Positions 38,715 to 48,627 are shown, counted from the stretch's first letter. The stretch: DNA of 64,000 bases from Rhodobacterales bacterium RIFCSPHIGHO2_02_FULL_62_130 (GCA_001828855.1 MHZT01000047.1:1-64000); one strand, 5' to 3'. Notes: a model not told the origin generated them from the letters alone. Translations and numbers: made by a program.

Positions 38715-39976
38715 CAGGCGCGCACCTTGCCCAGCACAAGGCTGGCATTGGTGCCGCCGAACCCGAACGAGTTCGACAGGGCCACGTCGATCTTGCGCTT
38801 GACCGCCTTGTTCGGGGCCAGATCCAGCTTCGGCGTCACCGCCGGATTATCAAGGTTGATCGTGGGCGGTGCCACCTGATCACGGATCGCCAGCACACAG
38901 AAGATCGCCTCGACAGCGCCCGCAGCCCCCAGCAAATGCCCAATCGACGATTTCGTCGAAGACATCGTGGCCGAGGCCGCCGCATCCCCCATCAACCGCT
39001 CAACCGCGCCAAGTTCAATCGTATCGGCCATGGTCGAGGTGCCATGCGCGTTGATGTAATCCACATCCGCAGGCGTCAGCCCTGCCCGCTTCAGCGCCGC
39101 CTGCATCGAACGGAACCCGCCATCCCCATCTTCGGACGGTGCCGTTATGTGATAGGCATCACCCGACAATCCATAGCCCAGCACCTCGGCGTAAATCTTG
39201 GCCCCGCGCGCCTTGGCGTGTTCGTATTCTTCCAGAACCACCACACCCGCGCCTTCGCCCATCACGAACCCGTCGCGGTCAGCGTCATAGGGGCGGCTGG
39301 CCTTGGCCGGATCATCGGCGCGCTTGGTCGACAGCGCCTTGCAGGCGTTGAAACCGGCAATGCCGATTTCGCTGATCGGCGCTTCGGCCCCGCCTGCCAC
39401 CATCACATCGGCATCGCCCCACATGATCAACCGCGCGGCATCGCCAATGGCATGGGCACCCGTCGAACAGGCGGTCACAACCGCATGGTTCGGCCCCTTG
39501 AAGCCGAAGCGGATCGAAACCTGACCCGAGATCAGGTTGATCAGGCTGCCCGGAATAAAGAACGGCGAAACCCGCTTTGGCCCCTTTTCCTTGATCAGCA
39601 CAGCGGTTTCCGCAATCGTGGTCAACCCGCCGATGCCGGAACCGATCATCACGCCGGTGCGCAGCTTGCCCTCTTCGTCAGGCGCATCCCAGCCCGCATC
39701 GCGCACGGCCTGCACGGCGGCGGTCATGCCGTAAAGGATGAAATCATCGACCTTGCGACGGTCCTTCGGCTCCATCCAGTCATCGGGGTTGAAGGTGCCG
39801 TTGGTCCCGTCCCCATAAGGAATCTCGCAAGCATATTGCGTGATGACATTGCTGGAATCAAAGCGAGTGATGGTCCCCGCCCCCGATTGCCCGTCCAACA
39901 GACGGCTCCAGGTTTCCTCGACACCGCATGCCAGCGGCGTGACCATACCCAGACCAGTGATGACTACTCGACGCAT
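38714..39976 (-). CDS. fabF: 3-oxoacyl-[acyl-carrier-protein] synthase II
   Basis: A 420-residue condensing enzyme that elongates acyl-ACP with malonyl-ACP. The catalytic set is Cys170 (VVTACSTGAH), His311 (INAHGTSTMAD), Lys342 and His347 (TKSSIGHLLGAAGA). I use the ATG at 39976 (MRRVVITGLG); 59 further codons upstream are open but unrelated. Cotranscribed with mltG. Its usual neighbour acpP is 7.4 kb away here. Confidence 0.97.
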   Translation of the reverse strand: MRRVVITGLGMVTPLACGVEETWSRLLDGQSGAGTITRFDSSNVITQYACEIPYGDGTNGTFNPDDWMEPKDRRKVDDFILYGMTAAVQAVRDAGWDAPDEEGKLRTGVMIGSGIGGLTTIAETAVLIKEKGPKRVSPFFIPGSLINLISGQVSIRFGFKGPNHAVVTACSTGAHAIGDAARLIMWGDADVMVAGGAEAPISEIGIAGFNACKALSTKRADDPAKASRPYDADRDGFVMGEGAGVVVLEEYEHAKARGAKIYAEVLGYGLSGDAYHITAPSEDGDGGFRSMQAALKRAGLTPADVDYINAHGTSTMADTIELGAVERLMGDAAASATMSSTKSSIGHLLGAAGAVEAIFCVLAIRDQVAPPTINLDNPAVTPKLDLAPNKAVKRKIDVALSNSFGFGGTNASLVLGKVRA

Positions 39977-40125
39977 GCGCGCACTCCTCAGACGTTCTGC
40001 ACTGCTTTTCCGCGTGATACACGCCCAAGCCCGCCCGCGCAACAACCGCCCACGGCTGCGGTGATGCAATGCCGATGCGTCCACACACGATTTTCTCTTG
40101 ACGAAATGCCGCAGAGGCCCAAGTA

Positions 40126-40147
40126 GTGAATGAACATTCATTCTCAC
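40126..40147. promoter_or_regulatory. Probable TetR operator upstream of the RND operon
   Basis: AATGAA-CA-TTCATT lies within the wider imperfect inverted repeat GTGAATGAACATTCATTC...TCAC. TGAATG/CATTCA palindromes are typical TetR-family operators. It overlaps the first in-frame GTG at 40126, which favours the later start for the regulator. Confidence 0.55.
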
Positions 40148-40155
40148 GGCCATCC

Positions 40156-40785
40156 ATGCAATCTGCCCAGCCCCAAAACCCCGACCATGACCACCGCACC
40201 GCCGAGATTCTGGCCAGCGTGCGGACCGCCTTTGCCGAAAAAGGTTTTGACGGTGCCTCGATGCAGGATCTTGCCCGCGCGGCGGGGATGAGCGTGGGGA
40301 ACTTCTACCGCTACTTCCCGTCCAAGGCCGATATCGTCGCGCAACTGATCGCCCATGATCTGAGGCAGATGGAGCAGGATTTCCAAACCGCGATGGCCTC
40401 GCCCGATCCGCTGCAAGCCCTGCGGGATCAGGTGCGCGACCGTGTGACCCAGCATCAATCCTGCAACGACGGCCAGCTTTGGGCCGAAATCACCGCCGTC
40501 GCCCTGCGGAAACCGGAAATCGGCACCGCCTGCCTGCATATGGAAACCGCCGTTTCCCACTATCTGACGCAGGCCTTTGCCGTGGTGACAGGGCTTTCAG
40601 CCGAACAGACTCAGGCCCGCTTTGCCGCCCATGCCACCTTCATCGTGCTGCTGGTGAAATCCGCCGCGATGATGGCCCCGCAACAAGATCAGGCCCGCAG
40701 CGATCTGAATGCGCTGATCCTGCGTACAATAGATCAAACGCTGGACGAAATCGCCAGCGCCACCCTACACGCCCCGAAAGGTTGA
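40156..40785 (+). CDS. TetR/AcrR family transcriptional regulator
   Basis: A 209-residue regulator with an N-terminal helix-turn-helix (AEILASVRTAFAEKGFDGAS, then MQDLARAAGMSVGNFYRYFP) and a ligand-binding C-terminal half. It most likely represses the adjacent RND operon through the palindrome at 40126-40147. The ATG at 40156 lies just past that palindrome; a GTG at 40126 is in frame. Three bases separate it from the adaptor gene. Confidence 0.88.
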   Translation: MQSAQPQNPDHDHRTAEILASVRTAFAEKGFDGASMQDLARAAGMSVGNFYRYFPSKADIVAQLIAHDLRQMEQDFQTAMASPDPLQALRDQVRDRVTQHQSCNDGQLWAEITAVALRKPEIGTACLHMETAVSHYLTQAFAVVTGLSAEQTQARFAAHATFIVLLVKSAAMMAPQQDQARSDLNALILRTIDQTLDEIASATLHAPKG

Positions 40786-40788
40786 CCG

Positions 40789-41970
40789 ATGCACCGCGCA
40801 TCCTTGTTCTTGCCCCTTGCCCTTGTCGGCCTTTGCCTGACCACGCCCCTTGCCCATAGCGAAACCGCGCCCGCCGAAACCGCAGCGCCGGTTCTGCCCG
40901 CCATCACCGTGTCAACCGTCGGCACCCGCCTGATGCGCGACCGCGTGATTGCTTCGGGCATGATCGCGCCGGTCGAACAGGTGTCCGTGTCACCCTTGGT
41001 CGAAGGCCAGCCGATCGACGCACTTCTGGCCGATGTCGGCGATACGGTCAGCGCAGGCCAAGTGCTGGCCCGCCTGTCGCGCAGCACGCTGGATCTGCAA
41101 CAAAGCCAGCTTGCGGCATCGCTGGCCTCGGCCCGCGCCGTGATCGCCCAAGCCGAAGCCCAACTGATCGAGGCGCAATCCTCCTCGGATGAGGCCGCCC
41201 GCGTCGCCACCCGCACCGCCGCCCTGCGCGCCCAAGGCACCGCATCGCAAGCCGCCGCCGATCAGGCACTTGCCGCCGCCACCTCGGCCACCGCCCGCGT
41301 CACCGTCGCCGCGCAATCGCTGGAAGCCGCCCGCGCGCAACTGGCCAATGTCGAGGCGCAGCAGGCCAACCTTGCCCTGCAACTGACCCGCACCGAGGTC
41401 AAAGCCCCCTTCGCCGGTGAAATCATTGCTCGCAATGCCCAGCTTGGCGCCATCGCCACCGCCGCAGGCCAGCCGATGTTCGTGCTGATCCGCGACTCTG
41501 CGCTGGAACTGCGCGCCGATGTGGCCGAATCCGATCTGACGCGCCTTGCCGTGGGCCAAACCGCCAGCCTCACCCTTGCCGGCAGCACCTCCCCCCTTAC
41601 GGGCAGCGTCCGTCTGGTCGAGCCCAGCATCGACGCCGCCACCCGCCTAGCCCGCGCCCGCATCAGCATCGATGACGCGGCCCAGATCCGCTCGGGCATG
41701 TTTGTCGAGGCCGAGATTCTCGTGGCCGAACGCCAATCCGTCGCCATCCCCGTCACCGCTGTCGGCGCAGGATCAGAAGGGGCCACCGTGATGAAAGTCA
41801 CCAACGGCACCGTCACCCGCACCCCCGTCACTCTTGGCATCCGCGATGGCGGCTGGGTCGAGGTGCTGGCAGGCCTGTCCGAAGGCGATAGCGTTGTCAC
41901 CAAAGCCGGATCTTTCGTGCGCGATGGCGATCATATCAATCCGGTCGCAGCCGACCTTGGCACCAACTGA
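40789..41970 (+). CDS. RND efflux periplasmic adaptor subunit
   Basis: A 393-residue membrane-fusion protein: signal peptide (HRASLFLPLALVGLCLTTPL), barrel-sandwich/lipoyl halves (VSVSPLVEGQPIDALLADVG and EVKAPFAGEIIARNAQLGAI) flanking a helical hairpin (about 95-190), then beta-barrel and membrane-proximal domains. It links the inner-membrane pump to an outer-membrane channel. It lies in an operon with TetR and the pump; no outer-membrane factor gene is present here. Confidence 0.92.
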   Translation: MHRASLFLPLALVGLCLTTPLAHSETAPAETAAPVLPAITVSTVGTRLMRDRVIASGMIAPVEQVSVSPLVEGQPIDALLADVGDTVSAGQVLARLSRSTLDLQQSQLAASLASARAVIAQAEAQLIEAQSSSDEAARVATRTAALRAQGTASQAAADQALAAATSATARVTVAAQSLEAARAQLANVEAQQANLALQLTRTEVKAPFAGEIIARNAQLGAIATAAGQPMFVLIRDSALELRADVAESDLTRLAVGQTASLTLAGSTSPLTGSVRLVEPSIDAATRLARARISIDDAAQIRSGMFVEAEILVAERQSVAIPVTAVGAGSEGATVMKVTNGTVTRTPVTLGIRDGGWVEVLAGLSEGDSVVTKAGSFVRDGDHINPVAADLGTN

Positions 41971-41982
41971 AGGGCATAGCAG

Positions 41983-44900
41983 ATGAACTTCTCCGCTTGG
42001 GCGATCCGAAACCCGATTGCACCGATCCTTGGCTTTGTCGTGCTGTTGTTCTTGGGATGGCAGTCCTTCAACGCCCTGCCGATCACCCGCTTTCCCAATA
42101 TCGACGTGCCGCTGGTGGCCGTCACCGTCGCCCAACCGGGCGCTGCCCCTGCGGAACTTGAAAGCCAGGTTACCAAACAGATAGAGGATGCCGTGGCAGG
42201 CATCACCGGCGTCAAGAACGTGATTTCCACCGTCAATGAAGGCATGTCCACCACCGCCATCGAATTCCGCATGGAAATCCCCACCGACAAGGCGGTGCAA
42301 GAGGTCAAGGACGCCATCGACGCCGTGCGCGGCGATCTTCCCGGCGGCATCGAAGCCCCCATCGTCAGCCGCATCGACGTCGAAGGTCAGGCGATCATGT
42401 CCTTTGCCGTGTCGGCCCCCGATATGACGATGGACCAACTGTCGTGGTTCGTCGATGACGTGATCAAATCCGAACTGCAAGGTCGCCCCGGCGTGGGCCG
42501 CGTTGACCGCTACGGCGGGGCCGACCGCGAGATCCGCATCGAGCTTGATCCGGTCAAGCTGAACAGCTTTGGCATCACCGCCAGCGCCGTGAACCAGCAG
42601 TTGCGCGGCACCAACGCCAACCTCGGCTCTGGCCGCTCTGAAATTGGCGCGGGCGAGCAGGCCATCCGCACCATCGGCGACAGCAGCGATGTCGCCCGCC
42701 TTGCCGCCACCACCATCGCGCTGCCCTCTGGCCGCCATGTCGTGCTGTCCGATCTTGGCCAAGTCATCGACACCTATGAGGAACTCCGGTCTTTCGCGCG
42801 CCTGAACGGCGATCAGGTGGTCAGCTTTGGCGTCTTCCGTGCCAAAGGTGCCTCCGAAGTATCCGTGGCCGAAACCGTCAACGCCACCCTTGACCAGATC
42901 CGCGCCGATCACCCTCAGGTTGCCATCGACCTTGTGGATGAAACGGTGTTCTACACCTATGGCAACTACGAAGCCGCCCTGCACACACTGCTAGAGGGCG
43001 CTATTCTGGCCGTGCTGGTGGTGCTGGCCTTCCTGAAGAACTGGCGCGCCACGCTGATCACCGCCGTCGCCCTGCCCCTGTCGGCGATCCCGACATTCTG
43101 GGTGATGGACCTGCTGGGCTTTTCGCTCAACCTTGTCAGCTTCTTGGCCATTACGCTGGCCACCGGCATCCTTGTCGATGACGCGATTGTGGAAATTGAA
43201 AACATCGCCCGCCATATCCGCATGGGCAAATCCCCCTACCGCGCCTCGATTGATGCCGCTGATGAGATCGGTCTGGCGGTGATTGCCACCACCTTCACCA
43301 TCATCGCGGTGTTTGTGCCGGTGTCCTTCATGGCCGGAATCCCCGGCCAGTATTTCCGACAATTCGGCCTGACCGTCGCCATCGCCGTGATGTTTTCCTT
43401 GCTGGTCGCCCGCCTTATCACGCCAATGATGGCCGCTTACCTGATGTCCACCAAGGACGCAGGCACCGAGGAAGGCCATTCCGACGGCCCGATCATGCGG
43501 ACCTATCTGCGCTTTGTCCGCTTTACCTCGTCCACCTACCAACTTACCCCGCGCATCCGCTTTCCCTTCTATTACGTCACCCTGCTGGCCGCGATTGGCG
43601 TGCTGATCGTGTCGATCTTCTTCATGCTGAAAGTTCCCGGCAGCTTCCTGCCGCCCGAAGACGTCAGCCGCATCTCGATTTCCGTCGAACTGCCCCCCGG
43701 TGCCACGCTGGACGAAACCGACCGCACCACCAAACAGATGGTCGAGGTGATCAAGGACATCGACGGCATCGCCAATGTCTTTGTGTTGGGCGGCACTTCG
43801 CCCACAGGCGATCTGGACGTGCGCCGCGCCGCGGTCACGGTCTTGCTGGATAAACTGGACCACTCGCTGCTGCTTAAACTCTCCACCGTCGGCCAGAAAA
43901 TCCCGCTTCTGGGTGCGCTGGTGCCTTCGGTGGAAAACACTGGCCGCCTTGTGCCGCAAAACGAAATCGAGGCCGAGATCTTCCGCCGCCTGACCGTGGT
44001 TCCCGACATTCGCGCCTTCAAACTGAACGACCGGGGCGAGCGTGACCTCACCTTCTCGGTGCTGGCCGATACCGAGGCCGATCTGAATCTGGCCGTCGCC
44101 CGTCTGGAAGAAGCCCTTTCCGGCGATCCCGCCCTTGCCAACGTCGCCTCGGAAGGCGCGCTGCCGCGTCCCGAAATCCAGATCACCCCCCGCAAGGCCG
44201 AGGCCGCGCGTCTGGGCGTCACCACCGCCAGCATCGCCGAAATCGTCCGTGTCGCTACCATCGGCGATGTCGATGCGGCCTTGGCCAAAGTCTCGCTGGA
44301 CAACCGCCAGATCCCCGTGCGGGTGCGCCTGAACTCGGCCACCCGCGAAGACCTGACCCGCATCGCTGCCCTGCGCATCCCCACCGCCACCGCCACCGGC
44401 ACCACCGTGCCGCTGTCCTCGGTGGCCGACATCGCCATCGCCGAAGGCCCCTCGGTGGTCAAACGCCTGAACCGCGAACGCCGCGCCACCATCGGCGCGA
44501 ACCTGCCCGTGGGTGTTGCCCTTGGCACGGCATCTGCCCGCTTCAAGGAAATCGCGGCCTCGGTCGATATGCCCCGCACCGCGCGGCTTGAGGAATCCGG
44601 CGACGCCGAAATTCAGGCCGAACTGTTCTCCAGTTTCGGCAAGGCGATGATCCTTGGCCTGATGCTGGTGCTGACCGTGCTGATCCTGCTGTTCGGCTCG
44701 GTGATCCAGCCCTTCACCATCCTGCTCTCCCTCCCCCTTGCCATCGGCGGGGTGGCTGCCGCCCTGATCCTGACCAACGCCGCGCTGTCGATGCCGGTGC
44801 TGATTGGCATCCTGATGCTGATGGGCATCGTGACCAAGAACGCCATCCTGCTGATCGACTTCGCCATTGAAATGCGCGCCCGTGGTTTCAGCCGCGTGCA

Positions 44901-45324
44901 GGCGGTGATCGAGGCTGGCCACAAACGCGCGCAGCCCATCGTAATGACCTCGATCGCGATGTCTGCGGGCATGCTGCCCTCGGCTTTGGGCGTGGGCGAA
45001 GGCGGATCGTTCCGCGCACCGATGGCCACCGCCGTGATCGGCGGCATCATCGTGTCGACCATGCTCAGCCTTGTGATCGTGCCAGCCTTCTACCTGATCA
45101 TGGATGACCTGTCGCGCCTGCTGGGCTGGCTGTTCAAGGGCATCATCGGCCAGAAAGAGGCCGAACCCGACGTGCCGGACGCCGCCACCTTGGCCGCGCG
45201 CCTGACCGCCCTTGAAACAAGCCAAGACGCCCGCCTTGGCCTGCTGGCTGCCGCGCAAACCGATCTGCGCGACCGCCTTTCCGATCTGGAACCCAAGCCC
45301 GCCAAGGGCATGGCCGCAGAATGA
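41983..45324 (+). CDS. RND efflux transporter, inner-membrane pump
   Basis: A 1113-residue AcrB/HAE1-type pump. It starts NFSAWAIRNPIAPILGFVVL, has two large periplasmic loops and twelve helices, and contains LATGILVDDAIVEIEN with the proton-relay aspartates in the fourth helix and LMGIVTKNAILLIDFAIEMR near helix ten. Residues 1070 onward are a coiled-coil tail (LAARLTALETSQDARLGLLA), longer than usual. It exports hydrophobic compounds by proton antiport; the substrate is unknown. Confidence 0.94.
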   Translation: MNFSAWAIRNPIAPILGFVVLLFLGWQSFNALPITRFPNIDVPLVAVTVAQPGAAPAELESQVTKQIEDAVAGITGVKNVISTVNEGMSTTAIEFRMEIPTDKAVQEVKDAIDAVRGDLPGGIEAPIVSRIDVEGQAIMSFAVSAPDMTMDQLSWFVDDVIKSELQGRPGVGRVDRYGGADREIRIELDPVKLNSFGITASAVNQQLRGTNANLGSGRSEIGAGEQAIRTIGDSSDVARLAATTIALPSGRHVVLSDLGQVIDTYEELRSFARLNGDQVVSFGVFRAKGASEVSVAETVNATLDQIRADHPQVAIDLVDETVFYTYGNYEAALHTLLEGAILAVLVVLAFLKNWRATLITAVALPLSAIPTFWVMDLLGFSLNLVSFLAITLATGILVDDAIVEIENIARHIRMGKSPYRASIDAADEIGLAVIATTFTIIAVFVPVSFMAGIPGQYFRQFGLTVAIAVMFSLLVARLITPMMAAYLMSTKDAGTEEGHSDGPIMRTYLRFVRFTSSTYQLTPRIRFPFYYVTLLAAIGVLIVSIFFMLKVPGSFLPPEDVSRISISVELPPGATLDETDRTTKQMVEVIKDIDGIANVFVLGGTSPTGDLDVRRAAVTVLLDKLDHSLLLKLSTVGQKIPLLGALVPSVENTGRLVPQNEIEAEIFRRLTVVPDIRAFKLNDRGERDLTFSVLADTEADLNLAVARLEEALSGDPALANVASEGALPRPEIQITPRKAEAARLGVTTASIAEIVRVATIGDVDAALAKVSLDNRQIPVRVRLNSATREDLTRIAALRIPTATATGTTVPLSSVADIAIAEGPSVVKRLNRERRATIGANLPVGVALGTASARFKEIAASVDMPRTARLEESGDAEIQAELFSSFGKAMILGLMLVLTVLILLFGSVIQPFTILLSLPLAIGGVAAALILTNAALSMPVLIGILMLMGIVTKNAILLIDFAIEMRARGFSRVQAVIEAGHKRAQPIVMTSIAMSAGMLPSALGVGEGGSFRAPMATAVIGGIIVSTMLSLVIVPAFYLIMDDLSRLLGWLFKGIIGQKEAEPDVPDAATLAARLTALETSQDARLGLLAAAQTDLRDRLSDLEPKPAKGMAAE

Positions 45325-45352
45325 CAAAGGGGGGCGCAACGCCCCCCTTTTC

Positions 45353-46312
45353 TTATCCCCGCTTCACGCCCTGCGGCACCTTCGGCAACACACACAGCAT
45401 CTCGTATAGCAGGTTCGCCCCGATCAGCGCGGTATTGCCCGACGGATCATAGGGCGGTGACACTTCAACCAGATCGCCGCCCACAAGGTTCAGCCCCGCA
45501 CAGCCGCGCACAATCTCCAACCCCTGCCAGATCGTCAGCCCCCCCGGCTCAACCGTCCCCGTCCCCGGCGCAAAGGCAGGGTCCAGACTGTCAATGTCAT
45601 AGCTAAGGTAAACCGGAGCATCCCCGATCTGCGCCCTGATCTTCTCCATCAAAGGCACCAGCGACTTGTGCCAGCACTCCTCGGCCTGCACCACTGTCCA
45701 GCCCTTCTCGCGGCCCCAATCGAAATCGTCAGGACTATAGCCCGTACCGCGCAAGCCGATCTGGAACACCTTGTCATTGATCAGACAGCCATCCTCCCAG
45801 GCGCGGCGGAACGGGCAGCCATGCGCGACCTTCTCGCCGAACATGGTGTCGTTGATGTCCGCATGGGCATCGACATGGATCAAGGCCACCGGCCCGTGCC
45901 GCTTCTTGATCGCCCGCAAGATCGGCCATGTCAGCGTATGATCGCCCCCCAGCGTCAGCGGGATCACCCCATGCGCCAGCACCCCGTCATAATAGTCGGT
46001 GATAATGTCCACCGACTTTTTCAGATCAAAGGTGTTGATCGGCACATCGCCAATATCGGCCACCTGCAAATGCTCGAACGGAGCCGCCCCCGTCGCCATA
46101 TTATAGGGTCGCAGCATCCGCGATTCGTCTCGGATCTGGCGCGGCCCGTGCCGCGTGCCGGAGCGGTTCGAGGTGCCAATATCCATCGGAATCCCGATAA
46201 AGGCCACATCCAGCCCCTCTGCCGTGGCTTGCGTCGGCAGACGCATCATCGTCGCAGGCCCGCCAAACCGCGCCATCTCGTTGCCGCCCAAGGGCTGATT
46301 GAACTTGCTCAT
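45353..46312 (-). CDS. Ureohydrolase (agmatinase/guanidinobutyrase-like)
   Basis: The 319-residue manganese enzyme of the arginase family has all metal ligands in place: His125 (GGDHT), Asp148, His150 and Asp152 (VDAHAD), Asp238 and Asp240 (SYDIDSLDPAFAPGTGT). It hydrolyses a guanidino compound to urea. NDTMFGEKVAHGCPFRRAWE suggests agmatinase or guanidinobutyrase rather than arginase, but the substrate is not certain. The start overlaps the upstream paralogue by four bases. Confidence 0.88.
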   Translation of the reverse strand: MSKFNQPLGGNEMARFGGPATMMRLPTQATAEGLDVAFIGIPMDIGTSNRSGTRHGPRQIRDESRMLRPYNMATGAAPFEHLQVADIGDVPINTFDLKKSVDIITDYYDGVLAHGVIPLTLGGDHTLTWPILRAIKKRHGPVALIHVDAHADINDTMFGEKVAHGCPFRRAWEDGCLINDKVFQIGLRGTGYSPDDFDWGREKGWTVVQAEECWHKSLVPLMEKIRAQIGDAPVYLSYDIDSLDPAFAPGTGTVEPGGLTIWQGLEIVRGCAGLNLVGGDLVEVSPPYDPSGNTALIGANLLYEMLCVLPKVPQGVKRG

Positions 46313-47262
46313 GCTTTCCCCGCCTGTTCCGCCACCATCCCGATCACACCGGCCAGCAATTGCGCCGCCACCAATGCGCCCTGCCCATCCATATCGCGGG
46401 CAGGCATGAATTCCACCATGTCAAAGGCCACGATCCGCGCTTTGGCCGCAACACCCGCAATCAATTCAAACACCTGCCAATAGCCCAATCCCCCCGCCGT
46501 CCGCCCGATCACCGCTGGCATCACGGCAGGATCAAACGCATCCACATCCAGACAGATCACCACCTGCGCCCCGTCAGGAATCAGCGACAAAGCCCGCCCG
46601 ATCCCCGCCGATGCCACCTCGCGCGCAGGCACAAACTGCACCCCCGCCGCCAGCGCCGCCGCATGATCCTCTGGCCGCGCCGAGCCGATGCCGCGCTGCC
46701 CGACCTGAATGATCCGCTCCACATGCGCCATTTCAGACCCCCGCCGCATGGTCGAGGACAACCCCCAGCGCTCGCCCCCGACATCATCGCGCCAATCAAT
46801 ATGCGCGTCGATCTGAAGGATGGTCAGCGGTCCCCGTGACTCCAAAGCCTGCAACATCGGGATCGGCAGGGAATCATCGCCGCCCAGCAGGATCGGCACC
46901 GCCCCCGCCGCCACAATCTGTCCCACCGCAGCGCGCAAGCTGTCACGGTTGCCCGCCGCATCGCCCTCGGATACCGCCAGATCGCCCGCATCCAGCACCA
47001 CAGCACCTTGCGCCAAAACCCGCGCACCGCGATCAAAATTCATATGCCCGGTCGAGGCCGCATAGGCCGCCCCGCCCGCCCGGATCGCCGCAGCGCCCCC
47101 CGCACAGTAGAACCCGACCGACGGGTAAGGCGTGCAGCCATCCGCGCCCAGAATCACGGCATCGGCCTTCACCGCGGCCAGATCCCCCGCCGCAGGCAGA
47201 CCCATGAAGGTTGCAGCCGCCCCCGCCCCGAACATCGTCCCCAAACTCGCGCCAGCCATCAC
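46309..47262 (-). CDS. Arginase-family ureohydrolase with altered metal site
   Basis: The 317-residue paralogue has the arginase fold signatures DAHID (152-156) and CLDVDAFDPAVMPA (Asp239, Asp241). At the first metal-ligand position, however, GGDDS (Asp130) replaces the usual GGDHS. The ERWGLSSTMRRGSEMAHV segment marks a subfamily I recall as annotated only 'agmatinase family'. It is the first gene of the two-ureohydrolase operon. Start 47262 or the next codon. Substrate unknown. Confidence 0.82.
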   Translation of the reverse strand: MMAGASLGTMFGAGAAATFMGLPAAGDLAAVKADAVILGADGCTPYPSVGFYCAGGAAAIRAGGAAYAASTGHMNFDRGARVLAQGAVVLDAGDLAVSEGDAAGNRDSLRAAVGQIVAAGAVPILLGGDDSLPIPMLQALESRGPLTILQIDAHIDWRDDVGGERWGLSSTMRRGSEMAHVERIIQVGQRGIGSARPEDHAAALAAGVQFVPAREVASAGIGRALSLIPDGAQVVICLDVDAFDPAVMPAVIGRTAGGLGYWQVFELIAGVAAKARIVAFDMVEFMPARDMDGQGALVAAQLLAGVIGMVAEQAGKA

Positions 47263-47370
47263 CGCACCCCCCTGTTTTTCCGCATCAGAACAGGCGCAAA
47301 TTTCCCCCGCAAGGCCAGAAACGAAAAAGGCACCCCGAAGGGTGCCATTCCGTCAATCCTGTGAAAAGGA

Positions 47371-47604
47371 TCAAGCAGCCGAGGTGATGAACTTCACAGC
47401 ATCGCCAAAGGTTTGGATGGTTTCAGCCGCATCATCCGGGATCTCGATGCCGAACTCTTCTTCGAAAGCCATCACCAGCTCGACGGTGTCAAGGCTGTCA
47501 GCGCCCAGATCGTCGATGAACGAGGCATTCTCGGTCACTTTTTCAGCTTCGACGCCCAGATGCTCGACGACGATCTTCTTCACACGATCAGCGATGTCGC
47601 TCAT
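47371..47604 (-). CDS. acpP: Acyl carrier protein
   Basis: A 77-residue carrier with the 4'-phosphopantetheine serine at position 37 in [20 protein letters not shown]. It shuttles acyl chains between the fatty acid synthesis enzymes. It is 175 bp after fabG and separated from fabF by ureohydrolase and efflux genes. Confidence 0.97.
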   Translation of the reverse strand: MSDIADRVKKIVVEHLGVEAEKVTENASFIDDLGADSLDTVELVMAFEEEFGIEIPDDAAETIQTFGDAVKFITSAA

Positions 47605-47779
47605 GTCACTTCCTCATTACGTTGCGGGTTTTTCCCGGTCTGCTGTCCCTGCCCCGAAAGGCGCTCTTCCCCGCTTTGGCAGGGCAACCAAAGCCTTTCG
47701 ACCTTGGGTAATTCCTGCGCGCCTATAGCAAGGCCAAGCCGCTATGGCAAACGCTTTCCCGTATCTGCGGCTCACGCCG

Positions 47780-48517
47780 TCAGATCATCGCCATGCCGCC
47801 ATTGACGTGCAGCGTGGCGCCGGTGACATAACCCGCCTCGGGGCTAGCCAGATACAGCACTGCCGCCGCGATCTCGCTTGCCTCGCCCATCCGCCCGGCA
47901 GGCACCGCCGTCAGGATCTTGGCCTTCTGCTCGTCGTTCAGCTTGTCGGTCATGGCGGTGGTGATAAAGCCGGGTGCCACACAGTTCACCGTGATATTGC
48001 GGCTCGCAACTTCCGCCGCGAGGGATTTCGACATCCCCACCATGCCCGCCTTGGACGCCGCATAGTTGCCCTGCCCCGGATTGCCCGTCGCGCCAACGAC
48101 CGAACTGATATTCACAATCCGCCCCCAACGCGCTTTCATCATCCCACGCAGCACAGCGCGGCACAGCCGGAAGGTCGAGGTCAGGTTGACATCAATCACC
48201 GATTGCCACTCGTCATCAGACATCCGCATAAACAGGTTATCGCGCGTGATACCCGCGTTGTTCACCAACACATCCACCGCCCCCATCGCCGCAATCGCGG
48301 CCTTGGGCAAAGCCTCCACCGCATCGCGGTCCGACAGATTGCAGGGCAACACATGCGCCCGCCCGCCCAACTCGGCGGCCAAAGCCTCCAAAGGCTCCAC
48401 CCGCGTCCCCGAAAGCGCCACAACCGCCCCCGCCTTGTGCAAGGCCCGCGCGATCTCCGCCCCGATCCCGCCCGAAGCGCCCGTCACCAGCGCCGATTTC
48501 CCCGTCAGATCAAACAT
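47780..48517 (-). CDS. fabG: 3-oxoacyl-[acyl-carrier-protein] reductase
   Basis: The 245-residue short-chain dehydrogenase reduces 3-oxoacyl-ACP with NADPH. Motifs: TGASGGIG (12-19), NNAG, catalytic Ser139 (NISSVVG), Tyr152 and Lys156 (YAASK). I use the ATG at 48517 (MFDLTGKSAL), preceded by AGAGGTGAGGCG; the frame is open 13 codons upstream. Confidence 0.96.
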   Translation of the reverse strand: MFDLTGKSALVTGASGGIGAEIARALHKAGAVVALSGTRVEPLEALAAELGGRAHVLPCNLSDRDAVEALPKAAIAAMGAVDVLVNNAGITRDNLFMRMSDDEWQSVIDVNLTSTFRLCRAVLRGMMKARWGRIVNISSVVGATGNPGQGNYAASKAGMVGMSKSLAAEVASRNITVNCVAPGFITTAMTDKLNDEQKAKILTAVPAGRMGEASEIAAAVLYLASPEAGYVTGATLHVNGGMAMI

Positions 48518-48556
48518 CGCCTCACCTCTTTCGGACAGGCACCGCACCGGCCCCAT

Positions 48557-48627
48557 CCCCTTTGCATAAATATCCCACGGGGGGAGCGGCCTTGGCCGCG
48601 CGGGGGTGTGAAACCCCCGTCCCGCAC
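48557..48627 (-). repeat. Composite intergenic repeat, copy E (reverse orientation)
   Basis: Minus strand: CGGGGGT-TTCACAC-CCCCG hairpin, GCGGCCAAGGCCGC palindrome, then GTGGGATATTTATGCAAAGG box. Lies between fabD and fabG. Confidence 0.75.

Noticed and set aside
42991-45339. 782-codon minus-strand open frame opposite the RND pump
   Set aside because: It is an antisense shadow; the His/Gln/Asp/Gly-rich translation is typical of reverse reading of hydrophobic membrane codons.
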